DNA from: Shewanella sp. MTB7
GTDB taxonomy: Bacteria > Pseudomonadota > Gammaproteobacteria > Enterobacterales > Shewanellaceae
Direction of reading: 5' to 3'
Length of the DNA: 64,000 nt
NCBI RefSeq assembly: GCF_027571385.1
Contig: NZ_CP085636.1
Coordinates: forward strand, 5,380,501-5,444,500
Each line of letters starts with the position of its first letter. The first letter of the stretch is position 1. A program made the translations under genes and the position numbers. Shown piece by piece: positions 1 to 9,075 of this stretch. The notes beneath the pieces were generated by a model, which searched no databases, was not told the DNA's origin, and saw only the letters and a list, made by a program, of their open reading frames with translations.

Positions 1-263
1 TGACCATTAAAACCACCGGCTGGTGTTGGGGCAGGTGTTGCGTGATGGGCACTCACGTTAAATGGACGAGCTGGCACGACAGTTGAAATGGCATGCTTGT
101 AGACCATTTGACTGACCGTATTTTTCAGTAAAATAACAAATTGATCAAATGACTCAACCTGTCCTTGTAGTTTGATGCCATTAACAAGATAAATAGAAAC
201 AGGAACGCGCTCACGGCGCAGTGCGTTCAAAAACGGGTCTTGTAAAGATTGCCCCTTAGCCAT
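1..263 (-). CDS. hfq: RNA chaperone Hfq (C-terminus cut by window edge)
   Basis: Hfq is a hexameric Sm-like protein that pairs small RNAs with mRNAs. The visible part starts [20 protein letters not shown], continues through the Sm1 strand region ([20 protein letters not shown]) and the Sm2 signature YKHAIS, and then enters an Ala/Pro/Gly-rich tail that runs off the window. The start is the ATG at 261-263. It lies downstream of miaA on the same strand, 92 bp away, the usual miaA-hfq order. The family identity is clear from the sequence; only the last residues are missing. Confidence 0.97.
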   Translation of the reverse strand, partial: MAKGQSLQDPFLNALRRERVPVSIYLVNGIKLQGQVESFDQFVILLKNTVSQMVYKHAISTVVPARPFNVSAHHATPAPTPAGGFNG

Positions 264-355
264 TTTGTAATTTCCTTTTTATTAAAAATAAGTAGTAAAA
301 CTAATGCAACGTAAATTTTGTTTAGTTTTAGTATTATATAGTAAGAACTAACTTA

Positions 356-1309
356 CTAGCGACATTGTCGCAATACAATGCTTAGGTTTGACTCTAAGCC
401 ACTTTCCAGCCAATTTAGGTCAGGCCACCCTCTTAACCATGTTAATTGACGTTTAGCTAATTGCCTAGTAGCAACTACCGCTTTTTCGACCATAGTGTCA
501 TAGTCATACTCGCCATCTAGGTGTTGCCAACATTGTCTGTAGCCAACACACCTCATCGAAGGCAGGTCTATATGCAGCTCATTTCGTTCCCTGAGCGACT
601 GCACTTCTTCAACGAATCCTTGATTTAACATCAATTTGAATCTTTCTTCTATAGAAAGATGTAACACTTTTCGATCTTTCGGCGAAATAGCAAACTGAAC
701 CACGTCATAAGGTAGGGGTTCAGATTTGATTTTTGTTAACTCTGTTAACGACTTACCACTAATTCTATAAACTTCGATAGCCCGGGATAATCGTTGCGGG
801 TCATTTGGATGTATACGCTCAGCAGAAACAAAATCTATCCGTGTGAGTTCATCATGCAAATATTGCCAGCCATGAGTATCAGCTTCAATTTGTATCTGCT
901 TCCTAATGACATCATCAGCAGCAGGAAGTGGTGACAAACCTTCTAGCAAGGCTTTGAAGTACATCATCGTTCCGCCAACTAATAGTGGAGTTTTTCCTTT
1001 AGTTAAAATATCTTCTATCGCTAGCAGAGCATCGATTCTAAAATTTGCTGCCGAATAACTCTCCTGAGGATCACGAATATCAATCAATCTATGTGGAGCC
1101 TTTATAAGCTCTGCTGCACTGGGCTTTGCACTACCGATATCCATTCCTCGGTAGATAAGAGCAGAATCAACTGATATTATTTCACAGTTATGCTGTTCAA
1201 CCAGCTCTATAGCTAGCGCCGTCTTACCCGAAGCCGTAGGACCCATTAATGTTAGGATCTGAGGTAAAACACCATCACGTGTTTGTGTAAACGAACTATC
1301 TTCAGTCAC
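356..1309 (-). CDS. miaA: tRNA dimethylallyltransferase MiaA
   Basis: Transfers the dimethylallyl group to A37 of tRNAs that read UNN codons, the first step of ms2i6A formation. A P-loop GPTASGKT is at residues 23-30, followed by the substrate region around [16 protein letters not shown], and by [19 protein letters not shown] and the [12 protein letters not shown] stretch typical of the family. At 317 aa it is of normal length. Its start overlaps the 3' end of mutL by 8 bp, so the two are probably translationally coupled; hfq follows. Core gene with no sign of damage. Confidence 0.97.
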   Translation of the reverse strand: MTEDSSFTQTRDGVLPQILTLMGPTASGKTALAIELVEQHNCEIISVDSALIYRGMDIGSAKPSAAELIKAPHRLIDIRDPQESYSAANFRIDALLAIEDILTKGKTPLLVGGTMMYFKALLEGLSPLPAADDVIRKQIQIEADTHGWQYLHDELTRIDFVSAERIHPNDPQRLSRAIEVYRISGKSLTELTKIKSEPLPYDVVQFAISPKDRKVLHLSIEERFKLMLNQGFVEEVQSLRERNELHIDLPSMRCVGYRQCWQHLDGEYDYDTMVEKAVVATRQLAKRQLTWLRGWPDLNWLESGLESNLSIVLRQCR

Positions 1310-3140
1310 TCGGTTGCTCTTCTAGCCAAGACTGCCAAGGTAAAACCTTAGCCTTCTGTGTTAATTCATGTTGAATGTCTTTATCCAACATACTAAATGC
1401 ACGCCAGGTTTCTACTACCGACTCAAATCTTGCTTTATCTTGAGTTACTAGCCAAGAGGCCAGAGCCTCGTGACTCGGTTCTTCGAACCTAAGCCACTGC
1501 AATAGCTCAGGGATCACTGTGACTAATTGACTCTGTCTTAAATATGGGGGCACTTTTTTTATAATCAACTGCCCGAGACGGATTGTTATTTCAATGCCTA
1601 ATTTTCTTAGCAGTAGCTCCCTCTCATCGATAGTATTTAACCAATCTTCATCGAACTTGATTGACACAGGCATAAGCAAAGGTTGGCTGACTAATCCACT
1701 GGTAATCTTGCCCATAATGTCTTTCTTAACAAGCCAATTTGCAATAGCCTCTATCGATAACAGAGATAACTTATCATCCACAACATGCACCCAATATTCA
1801 CCTGCTAACACTGGTGGCATCAGGCTCGTCGAATCGCTATTAGGCTGAGAATGGGCTCGATCAACCTCTGGTGTCTTTAACAACCTTGTATAAGCAGCGA
1901 TTTCACTTGCTGAAGGTAGCTCAGCTTGAGAACGAGACGCCCCATTGCCTCTGTTATATGAAGAAACCAAATTTGATTGACCCAATGAAACACTCTGTGT
2001 TCCTCTTGAGCCTCCCCCTAAGTTAGTCAAATAACTTGATGGGTTCACCTCTGCGACACGACTCTCTGATAAAGGTTTGTTTTGAGACCAATCCTCTTGA
2101 ACAGACTTTCCCTGATTTTTCTCAGGAAACTGCATTGAACTTCGAGTAACTTGTATCAATGCCGATTGTAAGGCTTGTAGGATATAATCATGAACATAGC
2201 GACTTTGATGAAACCTCACTTCATGCTTAGCAGGATGGACATTGACATCCACTTGATTAGGTTCAATCTCTAGCATCAGCACATAAGAGGTTTGCTCGCC
2301 AGTGCCATACTCAGCAAAAGCTTGCTTTACTGCATGATTCACTAAACGATCGCGGATCAACCTGCCATTAACATAAAAGAATTGGGTATCGCTGGAGGGC
2401 GAGTCAAAATAGGGCGACTGTATAAAACCACTTAACTTCAACCCTTCATGTTGAGAATTAATCTCGATCGCTTGTTCAGCAAAAATTTTTCCGCTGACTT
2501 GAGCTAAACGCATCAAGTACTGATCTTGATTGTTAGCAGGGCGATAATTACGAACCTGTTTACCGTTGTGTTTTAACGTGAAATGGATCTCTGGTTTTAC
2601 CAAAGCAATACGCTTCAGCCATTCATCAATATGAGTAAACTCAGTTTTATCACTTTTTAGGAATCGTCTCCTAGCTGGAGTATTAAAAAACAGATCTACC
2701 GCTTCAATACTTGTGCCTACAGGATGAGCCGCTGGTATGATCTTCACAGCCATATCAGAACCTTCAGTATAAGCTTGCCACGCTTCAGTTTGATCGCTAG
2801 TACGTGACGTTAAGGTCAACCGAGAAACTGAACTAATACTTGCTAACGCTTCACCACGAAATCCAAAGCTTAAAATGGTATCAAGATCATCTAAAGTACT
2901 CAACTTGGAAGTCGCATGTCTGGACAGCGCGAGCGACAGCTCTAGTTTAGGGATCCCGGAACCATTATCCTGGATCTTTATCAGCTTACTCCCCCCCTTA
3001 TCTATCTCTATATCGACACGGGTTGCACCAGCATCTAAACTGTTCTCTACCAACTCTTTTATCACTGAAGCGGGTCGTTCGACTACTTCACCAGCAGCGA
3101 TTTGATTTGCCAATTGTGGCGATAGAATCTGTATAGTCAT
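1302..3140 (-). CDS. mutL: DNA mismatch repair protein MutL
   Basis: GHKL ATPase that links MutS mismatch recognition to MutH and UvrD. The ATP-site motifs are visible: [12 protein letters not shown] (residues 29-40, with E29 and N33), DNGSGI (58-63) and GFRGEAL (93-99). A poorly conserved Ser/Gln-rich linker spans about residues 340-440, followed by the C-terminal dimerisation domain. I do not see the DQHAxxExxxxE endonuclease motif, which fits the MutH-dependent type. Length 612 aa is normal. It is in the amiB-mutL-miaA row, overlapping miaA by 8 bp. Confidence 0.97.
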   Translation of the reverse strand: MTIQILSPQLANQIAAGEVVERPASVIKELVENSLDAGATRVDIEIDKGGSKLIKIQDNGSGIPKLELSLALSRHATSKLSTLDDLDTILSFGFRGEALASISSVSRLTLTSRTSDQTEAWQAYTEGSDMAVKIIPAAHPVGTSIEAVDLFFNTPARRRFLKSDKTEFTHIDEWLKRIALVKPEIHFTLKHNGKQVRNYRPANNQDQYLMRLAQVSGKIFAEQAIEINSQHEGLKLSGFIQSPYFDSPSSDTQFFYVNGRLIRDRLVNHAVKQAFAEYGTGEQTSYVLMLEIEPNQVDVNVHPAKHEVRFHQSRYVHDYILQALQSALIQVTRSSMQFPEKNQGKSVQEDWSQNKPLSESRVAEVNPSSYLTNLGGGSRGTQSVSLGQSNLVSSYNRGNGASRSQAELPSASEIAAYTRLLKTPEVDRAHSQPNSDSTSLMPPVLAGEYWVHVVDDKLSLLSIEAIANWLVKKDIMGKITSGLVSQPLLMPVSIKFDEDWLNTIDERELLLRKLGIEITIRLGQLIIKKVPPYLRQSQLVTVIPELLQWLRFEEPSHEALASWLVTQDKARFESVVETWRAFSMLDKDIQHELTQKAKVLPWQSWLEEQPSD

Positions 3141-3198
3141 ATCTTTTATCTTAAATAGTTAAGGCCAGTAGCAAATATGCTCCTAAGCCTATAGCAAA

Positions 3199-4518
3199 CT
3201 ACGCCCTGGGAATAACCAACTTTTGGCCGATTCTTAAGGTATTTGTCTTCAAACCATTAGCCTGTTTTATACTGACTATCGAAACTTGATACTTATGCGC
3301 GATTACTGACAAAGATTCTCCTTTACGAACCTTATGCTTAATCAAACTTTTATTCGCCATTAAGGAATTGACTGGCGGATTAGATTCAAAGTATTTAAGC
3401 ACCCCTTTATGTACCGCATTAGCGATATTGTTCTGATGATCTCGTTGCGATAATAGCTTCTCCTCTTTATGATTCGAAATAAAACCCGTTTCAACCAAAA
3501 TAGAGGGGATATCAGGGGATTTCAAAACAGCGAAACTAGCCGATTCAGGCTTATATTTGTGTAACTTAGTCACTTTACCTAAGTTTGACAGTACATCATC
3601 AGCAATGTTGTGGCTGATCGCCATCGATCTATCCATGGACATGTCCAATAAAGTCATTGCTAAATATTGTTCGTTGTCAGTATTTTGAATTATTTCACCA
3701 GCTCCACCTAATAACTCTGAATGTTTCTCTCTATGTTCGAGCCAACGACCAATTTCACTGTTAGCCCGCCTCATTGATAATACCCAAACTGAAGCACCTC
3801 TAGGTTGAGGCGATGTAAATGCATCGGCATGAATAGAAATAAGAAGATCAGCTTTACTGTTTCGTGCAATATCAGAGCGTTTATTGAGATTAACAAAATA
3901 GTCACCAGAACGGGTCATCACAGCTTTCATTCCAGGAGTCGCATTAATCTTAGCTTCTACTTTCTTTGCTATCTGCAAAACCACTTGCTTCTCGTAGATC
4001 CCAGATGGTCCTATTGAACCAGGATCATCACCCCCATGCCCAGCATCTATAGCAACCACAATATCCCTAAGCTTAACTTTAGGCTGACTAGCATTTATCA
4101 CAGGGTTCGAGCCACTGGCATCGAGATCAACCACGAGTCGATTTCCATAGGGAGCTGTCGGAGCCAGGGAAAATAAGTTAGATTTAACTGGCTGAGTCAG
4201 ATCAATAACCAGTCTTAACGTCCCTTTAGATGGTGGCTTACTAATTCGAACTCTTTTTACTAATTTGCTATTGTTAGCCAATTTATCCAGATTAAAAGAG
4301 GTAGAAGTATCTTGCAGATCAACAACTAATCGATAGGGATTAGTTAAGGTGAAATTGGAAAAATCAGGTGCTTTACTGAGATCAAATACAACTCGAGTCG
4401 ACTCTGGAGCCGCCCAAATTCTTACCCCATCTAGCTTATTCGCGCTGTAGGCCAAAAAAGATGAACACAGAGTCACCGATAGTATGAAAAACTGTAAAAT
4501 CGTAGCTACTTTTATCAT
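3199..4518 (-). CDS. amiB: N-acetylmuramoyl-L-alanine amidase AmiB-type with LysM
   Basis: Periplasmic zinc amidase that splits septal peptidoglycan during division. Domain order: signal peptide (about 1-26), AMIN domain (about 28-125), Amidase_3 catalytic domain (about 150-375, containing [14 protein letters not shown] with its zinc His, and [11 protein letters not shown] with the catalytic Glu), and one C-terminal LysM domain (about 394-438). Length 439 aa is close to E. coli AmiB. The tsaE stop lies 2 bp upstream of this start and mutL follows 58 bp downstream, so tsaE-amiB-mutL-miaA-hfq probably form one transcription unit. Confidence 0.95.
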   Translation of the reverse strand: MIKVATILQFFILSVTLCSSFLAYSANKLDGVRIWAAPESTRVVFDLSKAPDFSNFTLTNPYRLVVDLQDTSTSFNLDKLANNSKLVKRVRISKPPSKGTLRLVIDLTQPVKSNLFSLAPTAPYGNRLVVDLDASGSNPVINASQPKVKLRDIVVAIDAGHGGDDPGSIGPSGIYEKQVVLQIAKKVEAKINATPGMKAVMTRSGDYFVNLNKRSDIARNSKADLLISIHADAFTSPQPRGASVWVLSMRRANSEIGRWLEHREKHSELLGGAGEIIQNTDNEQYLAMTLLDMSMDRSMAISHNIADDVLSNLGKVTKLHKYKPESASFAVLKSPDIPSILVETGFISNHKEEKLLSQRDHQNNIANAVHKGVLKYFESNPPVNSLMANKSLIKHKVRKGESLSVIAHKYQVSIVSIKQANGLKTNTLRIGQKLVIPRA

Positions 4519-4520
4519 TA

Positions 4521-4979
4521 TTATTTGAATTTACTCAGTAACAATTGCCCTTTTTCGGAACCCGAAACAATCTCAACCTCTCGACCTGTATCGACATATT
4601 TTATGTGACAACTAATATCAGCATCAGGTATTAATCCATAACCACGGTCTGGCCACTCAACAACACAGATACTGGTTTCGGTAAAATAATCTCTGATCCC
4701 CATATACTCTAGCTCTTCAGGATCGCTTAAACGATAAAGATCGAAATGGTATAGATCAACCCCTGCTAACTCATATGGCTCAACTAAAGCATAAGTGGGG
4801 CTTTTCACCGCCCCCTTATGGCCCAATGCTTGAATTAAACCGCGACTCAAAGTCGTTTTACCGGCACCAAGCTCACCTGAAAGATTTAAGATCAATGGAG
4901 GCGTAATAATTGCGGCTAAACGCTGTCCTAATTCAACCGTATCTAGCTCATTATCTAAGTACACTTTAATTGATGCCAT
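4521..4979 (-). CDS. tsaE: tRNA threonylcarbamoyladenosine biosynthesis ATPase TsaE
   Basis: P-loop ATPase of the TsaB-TsaD-TsaE complex that makes t6A37 in ANN-decoding tRNAs. The Walker A motif is [13 protein letters not shown], followed by [11 protein letters not shown] and the WPDRG motif. I chose the ATG at 4977-4979 (protein [10 protein letters not shown]..., 152 aa), because an AGAGG ribosome site lies just upstream and the longer frame to 5063 adds 28 residues unlike the family. In many relatives nnrD and queG lie upstream; here a gene-free stretch and then the island follow. Confidence 0.95.
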   Translation of the reverse strand: MASIKVYLDNELDTVELGQRLAAIITPPLILNLSGELGAGKTTLSRGLIQALGHKGAVKSPTYALVEPYELAGVDLYHFDLYRLSDPEELEYMGIRDYFTETSICVVEWPDRGYGLIPDADISCHIKYVDTGREVEIVSGSEKGQLLLSKFK

Positions 4980-5420
4980 GGCCTCTATTTTTAAAACTCT
5001 AAAGTCGATTCTAACCCGATACTTTATATTAAATAGCTTACTAGCTAAACCGCTTTTACTCAATTGCTGTAAAACTTTACTAAAACATTAAAGATCATTA
5101 ACTAAGCATCTAATATATTTAATTAAATATCTTGCTAATAAGCAACTATCACCTTCCATGACAGTACGTTCGACAATCTCACTTTGAAAACATAGCCCTC
5201 AAGTAGTAGAAGAATATGACAGGAACTACCTTACTAAGATGTTGACAGGATGTAAGCAGTCCCCCTACGATTTCGATTAAGTCGATTAAGTCGCTTAACC
5301 GTGTAATGACTGACTCTCACAATTGAATTTAATCTTAAATTCGTAAAGAGAAACAAGTATCACTACACTGTGGGGAGAGATAATTAATCTTTAACAGAAC
5401 ATTTATATTGGAGCAAAAGG
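4980..5420. other. Gene-free stretch upstream of tsaE
   Basis: About 440 bp with no convincing reading frame on either strand. It must hold the promoter for the tsaE-hfq operon (leftward) and one for the small gene at 5421 (rightward), but I cannot place either with confidence. The only ordered feature is a 9-bp tandem repeat, TCGATTAAG TCGATTAAG TCGCTTAAC, at 5273-5299. Confidence 0.5.
5273..5299. repeat. 9-bp tandem repeat, 3 units (third imperfect)
   Basis: Two exact copies of TCGATTAAG (5273-5281, 5282-5290) and a third with two changes (TCGCTTAAC). It is 120 bp upstream of the small membrane-protein gene. Function unknown. Confidence 0.6.
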
Positions 5421-5588
5421 ATGAAGCTCTTTACTTTAGCCATTCTAGCACTATCTTTGCTGTTGATTAGCCTGCCACTACAATCAAATATTTTAATACA
5501 GGCATTACTGCTTATCTGTATTCTCTTGGTTGCTTTTGGTATATATAAAGCAATAATTCAGCTAGATAACGACAAAGATCAGGACTGA
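5421..5588 (+). CDS. Small hydrophobic membrane protein (55 aa)
   Basis: Not recognised as a named family. The frame starts MKLFTLAILALSLLLISLPL and ends IIQLDNDKDQD. Two hydrophobic segments (about residues 3-20 and 24-46) with a short charged cytoplasmic-like tail suggest a two-helix inner-membrane peptide. A GGAG ribosome site lies 7 nt before the ATG. It is the last gene before the proposed left attachment site at 5663, so it may be chromosomal. Whether it is expressed cannot be judged from sequence alone. Confidence 0.6.
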   Translation: MKLFTLAILALSLLLISLPLQSNILIQALLLICILLVAFGIYKAIIQLDNDKDQD

Positions 5589-5662
5589 ATAATGACCTGA
5601 AATAAATGTTACACCCATTCTGTACCTCTGCACTTTTGTTAAAAAACAACAACGAAAAAGGT

Positions 5663-5677
5663 ACCCTAAGGTTCCTT
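5663..5677. other. Candidate left attachment core of the island
   Basis: ACCCTAAGGTTCCTT lies 77 bp beyond the 3' end of the integrase gene, the place where P2-type integrases have their attachment site. Near-identical 15-mers occur at 17877-17891 (ACCCTAAGGAGCCTT) and 36430-36444 (ACCCTAAGGTACCTT). All three share ACCCTAAGG-NN-CCTT. The last lies at the outer edge of the accessory region, close to the first chromosomal gene. Inference only: the core is short and imperfect. Confidence 0.4.
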
Positions 5678-5710
5678 TAAAGGGGTAGTGATATCAACAA
5701 CTTACCCCAT

Positions 5711-5744
5711 AAAACAATCACTTAGTTGATATTCTAAGTGATTG
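5711..5744 (-). terminator. Rho-independent terminator of the integrase gene
   Basis: Perfect 11-bp stem (CAATCACTTAG 5715-5725 with CTAAGTGATTG 5734-5744), 8-nt loop. Read leftward it is followed by TTTTAT. It ends 10 bp past the integrase stop codon. Confidence 0.75.
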
Positions 5745-5753
5745 TAAGATAGC

Positions 5754-6740
5754 TTAAGAGATACTATTTTGGCAAATTGTGGACAATGGGCTAAACGTTA
5801 TCGCATCTTGTAAATGGTCTGGGGCGAGGTGCGCATAGGCCATTGTTTGCATAATCGTTGAATGCCCCAAAATACGCTGTAGTGTTAAAATATTCCCTCC
5901 GTTCATCATAAAGTGACTAGCATATGTGTGGCGTAAAACATGCGTTGCTTGACCTTTGGGTAGTTCAAACTTAAGTGACTGTAGTAACATCCTAAAATCA
6001 TTATAAGAAGCGTTAAATAGTCGACCACTTCTACCGTGATAAATTTCAGCAAATAGATTGCTGGATATAGGGATTGTCCTATTTTTGCCGTTTTTTGTGT
6101 CGACAAAGGTCACTCTACAGTTAGCAACTTGTGAGCCTTGTATGTTGGCGGCTTCACTCCATCGGGCACCAGTAGCAAGGCAAATTTTCGCTATTTTACG
6201 CGCATCACCTGTTAGATTGTTAAGCAATAGCTCGATTTCGCTAGAAGATAAAAAACTCATCTCTTTGGAATTACTTTTCATTTTAGCGATACCTTTTAAT
6301 GGGTGTTCACCGTGAAACTGTCCAGCCTTAATTAATACAGTGAATAAACTGCTTAATAACATGTGGTCACGATTAATTGTGCCAGCGGTCGCGCCTCCTT
6401 TGGAGCGTTCGGCACGGTAATCCATAAACATACTGATATCAAATTGGTATGCCTTAGGGTTGCCAAGCAATGCGTTAACCGCTTTTAACTTTCTAAACTC
6501 ATTATTAGCCTCTTTTAAATGTTGGCCGTGGTATTTAAACCAACCATCAATAAGCACTGATAAGTGTCGTGTATCACGGGCTTTGTTAACCCATTCCTTA
6601 CTATTTTGAGTGGCTATAATCCACCGCTCAAACTGTTGAGCCTCCGCTTTAGTCGAAAATGACTTGCGGTATCTTTTTCCGTTGCGCCCACGAGGGCGAA
6701 TATCGACCATATAACCGTTAGGGGTTGCCTTAATTGACAT
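5754..6740 (-). CDS. int: P2-like tyrosine site-specific integrase
   Basis: Tyrosine recombinase that would integrate the element. The catalytic set is visible: Arg in CLATGARWSEAAN, His-x-x-Arg in THVLRHTYASHF, His in LGHSTIMQTM and the nucleophilic Tyr in MAYAHL. The N-terminal arm-binding region starts MSIKATPNGYMVDIRPRGR. I chose the ATG at 6738-6740 (328 aa) because GGGGG precedes it; a longer frame to 6785 lacks a better site. The layout int (leftward), repressor (leftward), then a rightward early operon is that of P2/HP1/K139-type phages. Intact. Confidence 0.93.
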   Translation of the reverse strand: MSIKATPNGYMVDIRPRGRNGKRYRKSFSTKAEAQQFERWIIATQNSKEWVNKARDTRHLSVLIDGWFKYHGQHLKEANNEFRKLKAVNALLGNPKAYQFDISMFMDYRAERSKGGATAGTINRDHMLLSSLFTVLIKAGQFHGEHPLKGIAKMKSNSKEMSFLSSSEIELLLNNLTGDARKIAKICLATGARWSEAANIQGSQVANCRVTFVDTKNGKNRTIPISSNLFAEIYHGRSGRLFNASYNDFRMLLQSLKFELPKGQATHVLRHTYASHFMMNGGNILTLQRILGHSTIMQTMAYAHLAPDHLQDAITFSPLSTICQNSIS

Positions 6741-6788
6741 AGTAACCCCCTTGCTTGTTCCACTTGTAAAAAGCGGTCGCGGCAATAA

Positions 6789-7079
6789 TTATGCTTTTTT
6801 GCGTACTGAGCCTGATTTTTCGTGCGTGTCTTGATTAGTTGAAAAAGCCGGACACACTTGACCGGACTCAGGCGCTGTCGTGCCCGTCATCAGCCATAGC
6901 GTGTATTTTTTTAGCATTGGGTGTTCTGTGATTTGCTTCATGTTTTTGAGTGTCGGCTCGGACACTCCCTGTTCATATTTTTCTATCGTTCTTATTGGTA
7001 TATCAGTAAGTTGGCTTAACTCTGTTTGAGTAAGGCTCTCTTCTTTTCTGATTAATTTTAGTTGTTTTGAAAAAAACAT
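6789..7079 (-). CDS. Phage repressor, XRE-type helix-turn-helix
   Basis: 96-aa protein with an N-terminal Cro/C1-type HTH (LTQTELSQLTDIPIRTIEKYEQG, about residues 16-40) and a short polar tail. By size and position it corresponds to the P2 C-type immunity repressor: it sits between int and the rightward early promoter and is transcribed leftward. It lacks a LexA-like peptidase domain, so it would not be RecA-cleavable, as in P2. It probably acts on the palindrome at 7117-7130. Confidence 0.85.
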   Translation of the reverse strand: MFFSKQLKLIRKEESLTQTELSQLTDIPIRTIEKYEQGVSEPTLKNMKQITEHPMLKKYTLWLMTGTTAPESGQVCPAFSTNQDTHEKSGSVRKKA

Positions 7080-7107
7080 ATTTAAAAACTCTCCAAGTTA
7101 GGGTATC

Positions 7108-7137
7108 TTGTGAACTCCCCATATATGGGGATATTCT
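7108..7137 (+). promoter_or_regulatory. Early promoter with palindromic operator between -35 and -10
   Basis: TTGTGA (7108-7113) and TATTCT (7132-7137) are 18 bp apart and face the Cox-like gene. The perfect palindrome CCCCATATATGGGG (7117-7130) fills the spacer. Just downstream, ACAATC recurs at a 10-bp period (7141 and 7151), a direct repeat of the kind used by P2-type repressors and Cox. Placement is by eye. Confidence 0.65.
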
Positions 7138-7173
7138 CTTACAATCACTCACAATCTCTTGGAGTATATCAAA

Positions 7174-7413
7174 TTGAGCAAACCAACTGTTGTTATCCAG
7201 CTCGACCTTCCCGCCATTCCTATCGAAGAGTACGCCCGAAGATCAGGCCAGCCACTGAGTCACTGCGAATCTCAATCGAAAACAGGGGAGCTGCCAATTA
7301 TTCAAGCTGGTCGTGGTTGTAGAAAATATGTGAATTTAATTGCTATGGCTCAGACATGTTCAGAGGCGGCTCAGTGGAATATGAAAGTACCTGCTGCTGA
7401 ATATTCGCTATGA
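7174..7413 (+). CDS. Cox/CII-like early phage regulator
   Basis: 79-aa protein, MSKPTVVIQLDLPAIPIEEY onward, with a helix-turn-helix-like stretch (IPIEEYARRSGQPLSHCESQ). I chose the TTG at 7174 because GGAG lies 9 nt upstream. Position directly across the switch region from the repressor matches P2 Cox, the lysis-lysogeny regulator and excision factor. The family assignment rests on position and the HTH; I cannot confirm it by alignment. Its stop overlaps the next start (ATGA). Confidence 0.65.
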   Translation: MSKPTVVIQLDLPAIPIEEYARRSGQPLSHCESQSKTGELPIIQAGRGCRKYVNLIAMAQTCSEAAQWNMKVPAAEYSL

Positions 7414-7727
7414 CAAACATTCAAAACGACATACCAGAAACACCAAGTCCATTCGATGCGGCGAGAGAGTTAATAGGTCGTAGTCATGTAGCCAGTTTAT
7501 ATGACCGACTTACCGAACAACAAAAAGCCATGATCTTGTTTGGCGCAAAGCTCAAACCAAGTTTGTATATCTCGAAGTCAATAGACGAAATGAGCTATGA
7601 CGAACGCGAAGAAATAAGACTATCAATCATTGCACTGGGTGAAATTAATCACGTTTTTGGCGGGGGGATGTTGAGTCGTGAACAGTTCAGCCACAAACCC
7701 AAGAGAAACACTAAAACACAGGCGTAA
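7410..7727 (+). CDS. Phage early-region protein, unknown function
   Basis: 105 aa, starts MTNIQNDIPETPSPFDAARE. Soluble, acidic and helical, with a stretch LTEQQKAMILFGAKLKPSLY and a basic tail (KPKRNTKTQA). No family recognised. Its ATG overlaps the stop of the Cox-like gene, so it is translated from the same early transcript. Genes at this position in P2-like phages (CII- or orf78-like) have regulatory roles, but I see no proof here. Confidence 0.7.
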   Translation: MTNIQNDIPETPSPFDAARELIGRSHVASLYDRLTEQQKAMILFGAKLKPSLYISKSIDEMSYDEREEIRLSIIALGEINHVFGGGMLSREQFSHKPKRNTKTQA

Positions 7728-7787
7728 AAAAGCCACTTCAGTTCGAGCTGAAATGGCGTATCAATTCATAACTTAGGGAAGTATAAA

Positions 7788-8099
7788 ATGATAAATCAGA
7801 TCTTAGCAGTAGAACAACCCGCTTGCAACTCTGCATTCATTCCTGCAATCAAGTGGGAATTCGATTTAACCAATCAACAACATTTAGACATGCGTCGGTT
7901 AATGGCCGATGTCTATCAACGTAATGCTGCATCGTTAAACAAATGTAATAACCGCTCCGATTATTACAGTGGTATGGCATACGGACTATCCCGCGTTGCT
8001 AAGGATGTTCTCAAAGATAATACGTTACGTATCTTATGCCTTGATTTGCTAGAAGCAATCGGCTTGCAAGATGCGCTGCATTTCGAACTGAGGAGTTAA
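7788..8099 (+). CDS. Phage early-region protein, unknown function
   Basis: 103 aa, predicted helical: NQQHLDMRRLMADVYQRNAA and YYSGMAYGLSRVAKDVLKDN. No signal peptide or membrane segment. An AGGGAAG ribosome site precedes the ATG. It lies 60 bp after the previous gene and 3 bp before the next one. Not recognised. Confidence 0.7.
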   Translation: MINQILAVEQPACNSAFIPAIKWEFDLTNQQHLDMRRLMADVYQRNAASLNKCNNRSDYYSGMAYGLSRVAKDVLKDNTLRILCLDLLEAIGLQDALHFELRS

Positions 8100-8102
8100 G
8101 CC

Positions 8103-8339
8103 ATGGCTAAATTATTCTTAGTTACCCACGGTATTGTCACAGTATCCAGTCCACGCTGGAATGTTAACTTTCCCGTTAAACAAGTTTGTGTCACGTACAC
8201 GCCTGACAATCATGACGGATGGGGCATTGCTCAGTATATCGATTCAAGTGAGATTGGTGAGTTCAATCAAGAACGAGCTGACGCTTTTGCGTTAGACGCC
8301 GAATCTAAACTGCGCATTCCGCTAAGGGCACCAGCATGA
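8103..8339 (+). CDS. Phage early-region protein, unknown function
   Basis: 78 aa, MAKLFLVTHGIVTVSSPRWN onward; mostly short beta-like segments and a helical tail (QERADAFALDAESKLRIP). Overlaps the next gene by ATGA, so the small genes from here to 9008 form a tightly coupled row. No family recognised. Confidence 0.65.
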   Translation: MAKLFLVTHGIVTVSSPRWNVNFPVKQVCVTYTPDNHDGWGIAQYIDSSEIGEFNQERADAFALDAESKLRIPLRAPA

Positions 8340-8509
8340 ATCTTCTGAACTCAGTCAGCAACTATCCCCCACGGCCAAAAGCCGAGTATAGAGATAAGCC
8401 AACGGATGCTAGCCGTCATCAATTGGCATGCCGCCAAAAAATAGCACTCATCAAAGAAGCTAGAAGCCTTGGTATCAGCGTTTCAGAATTAACCGGAGAA
8501 GTATCATGA
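8336..8509 (+). CDS. Small phage protein (57 aa), unknown function
   Basis: The frame runs MNLLNSVSNYPPRPKAEYRD to LGISVSELTGEVS. The ATG overlaps the stop of the previous gene and its own TGA overlaps the start of the next gene, so translation coupling on both sides supports it despite its length. The C-terminal half (IKEARSLGISVSEL) looks like part of a helix-turn-helix, but this is weak. Confidence 0.65.
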   Translation: MNLLNSVSNYPPRPKAEYRDKPTDASRHQLACRQKIALIKEARSLGISVSELTGEVS

Positions 8510-8766
8510 ACAATAAAAGGATTTCCTATTTTATTTCCCATCTTGTTAACGGCCCAGTTAACGATTGCAAAGGCATACTTGAGTGTGAATTAAGGCTTGA
8601 TCCACAAGGAGCGCTGCTCGCCGCAACAAGCGCACTTGAAGAACTAAAGCGAAGAGATAAAAACCGCGCAGACAAAAACGGCCAACCTTCTCGTAAGGAA
8701 GCACTGCAAACCATCATAAATAAAGCCAATAAATTACTGGCTGGCCGCAAGGAGCAGCAATCATGA
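8506..8766 (+). CDS. Phage early-region protein, unknown function
   Basis: 86 aa; the central region ATSALEELKRRDKNRADKN and the tail INKANKLLAGRKEQQS are helical and very basic, suggesting nucleic-acid contact. Coupled by ATGA overlaps to the genes on both sides. Not recognised. Confidence 0.7.
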   Translation: MNNKRISYFISHLVNGPVNDCKGILECELRLDPQGALLAATSALEELKRRDKNRADKNGQPSRKEALQTIINKANKLLAGRKEQQS

Positions 8767-9008
8767 AACTCGTCCCAATCGAAGTATCAAAAATTAAAGC
8801 GTATGTGGCTTTCGTCATCAGCTGCTCTAAGTGTGGATCGGAACTCGTTATTTTAGCTAAGAAGCGATGCAGTACTAATGAAATTATCGATTTAGCTGGT
8901 AAAGAAGGCTGGTACGGGTGCGAAGCATTGGATGAAACGTGTTTAGTCGCCTGCCCGTCATGCGTCAGCGTTAAGTTATTGGCGGCAACTGAAAAGAACA
9001 CGCCTTAA
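8763..9008 (+). CDS. Small two-CxxC protein of the phage early region
   Basis: 81 aa with two Cys pairs, CSKC (about residues 21-24) and CPSC (about 65-68), the spacing of a zinc ribbon or zinc finger. Helical stretch between them (STNEIIDLAGKEGWYGCEAL). Probably a small zinc-binding nucleic-acid or adaptor protein. Starts on the stop of the preceding gene (ATGA). Confidence 0.7.
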   Translation: MKLVPIEVSKIKAYVAFVISCSKCGSELVILAKKRCSTNEIIDLAGKEGWYGCEALDETCLVACPSCVSVKLLAATEKNTP

Positions 9009-9075
9009 TAAAGAAATTGAGAGAGGCAGTTCAGGCTCCTTATGTCATTAACAGCCCACGAGTTGGAGAGCCGTC

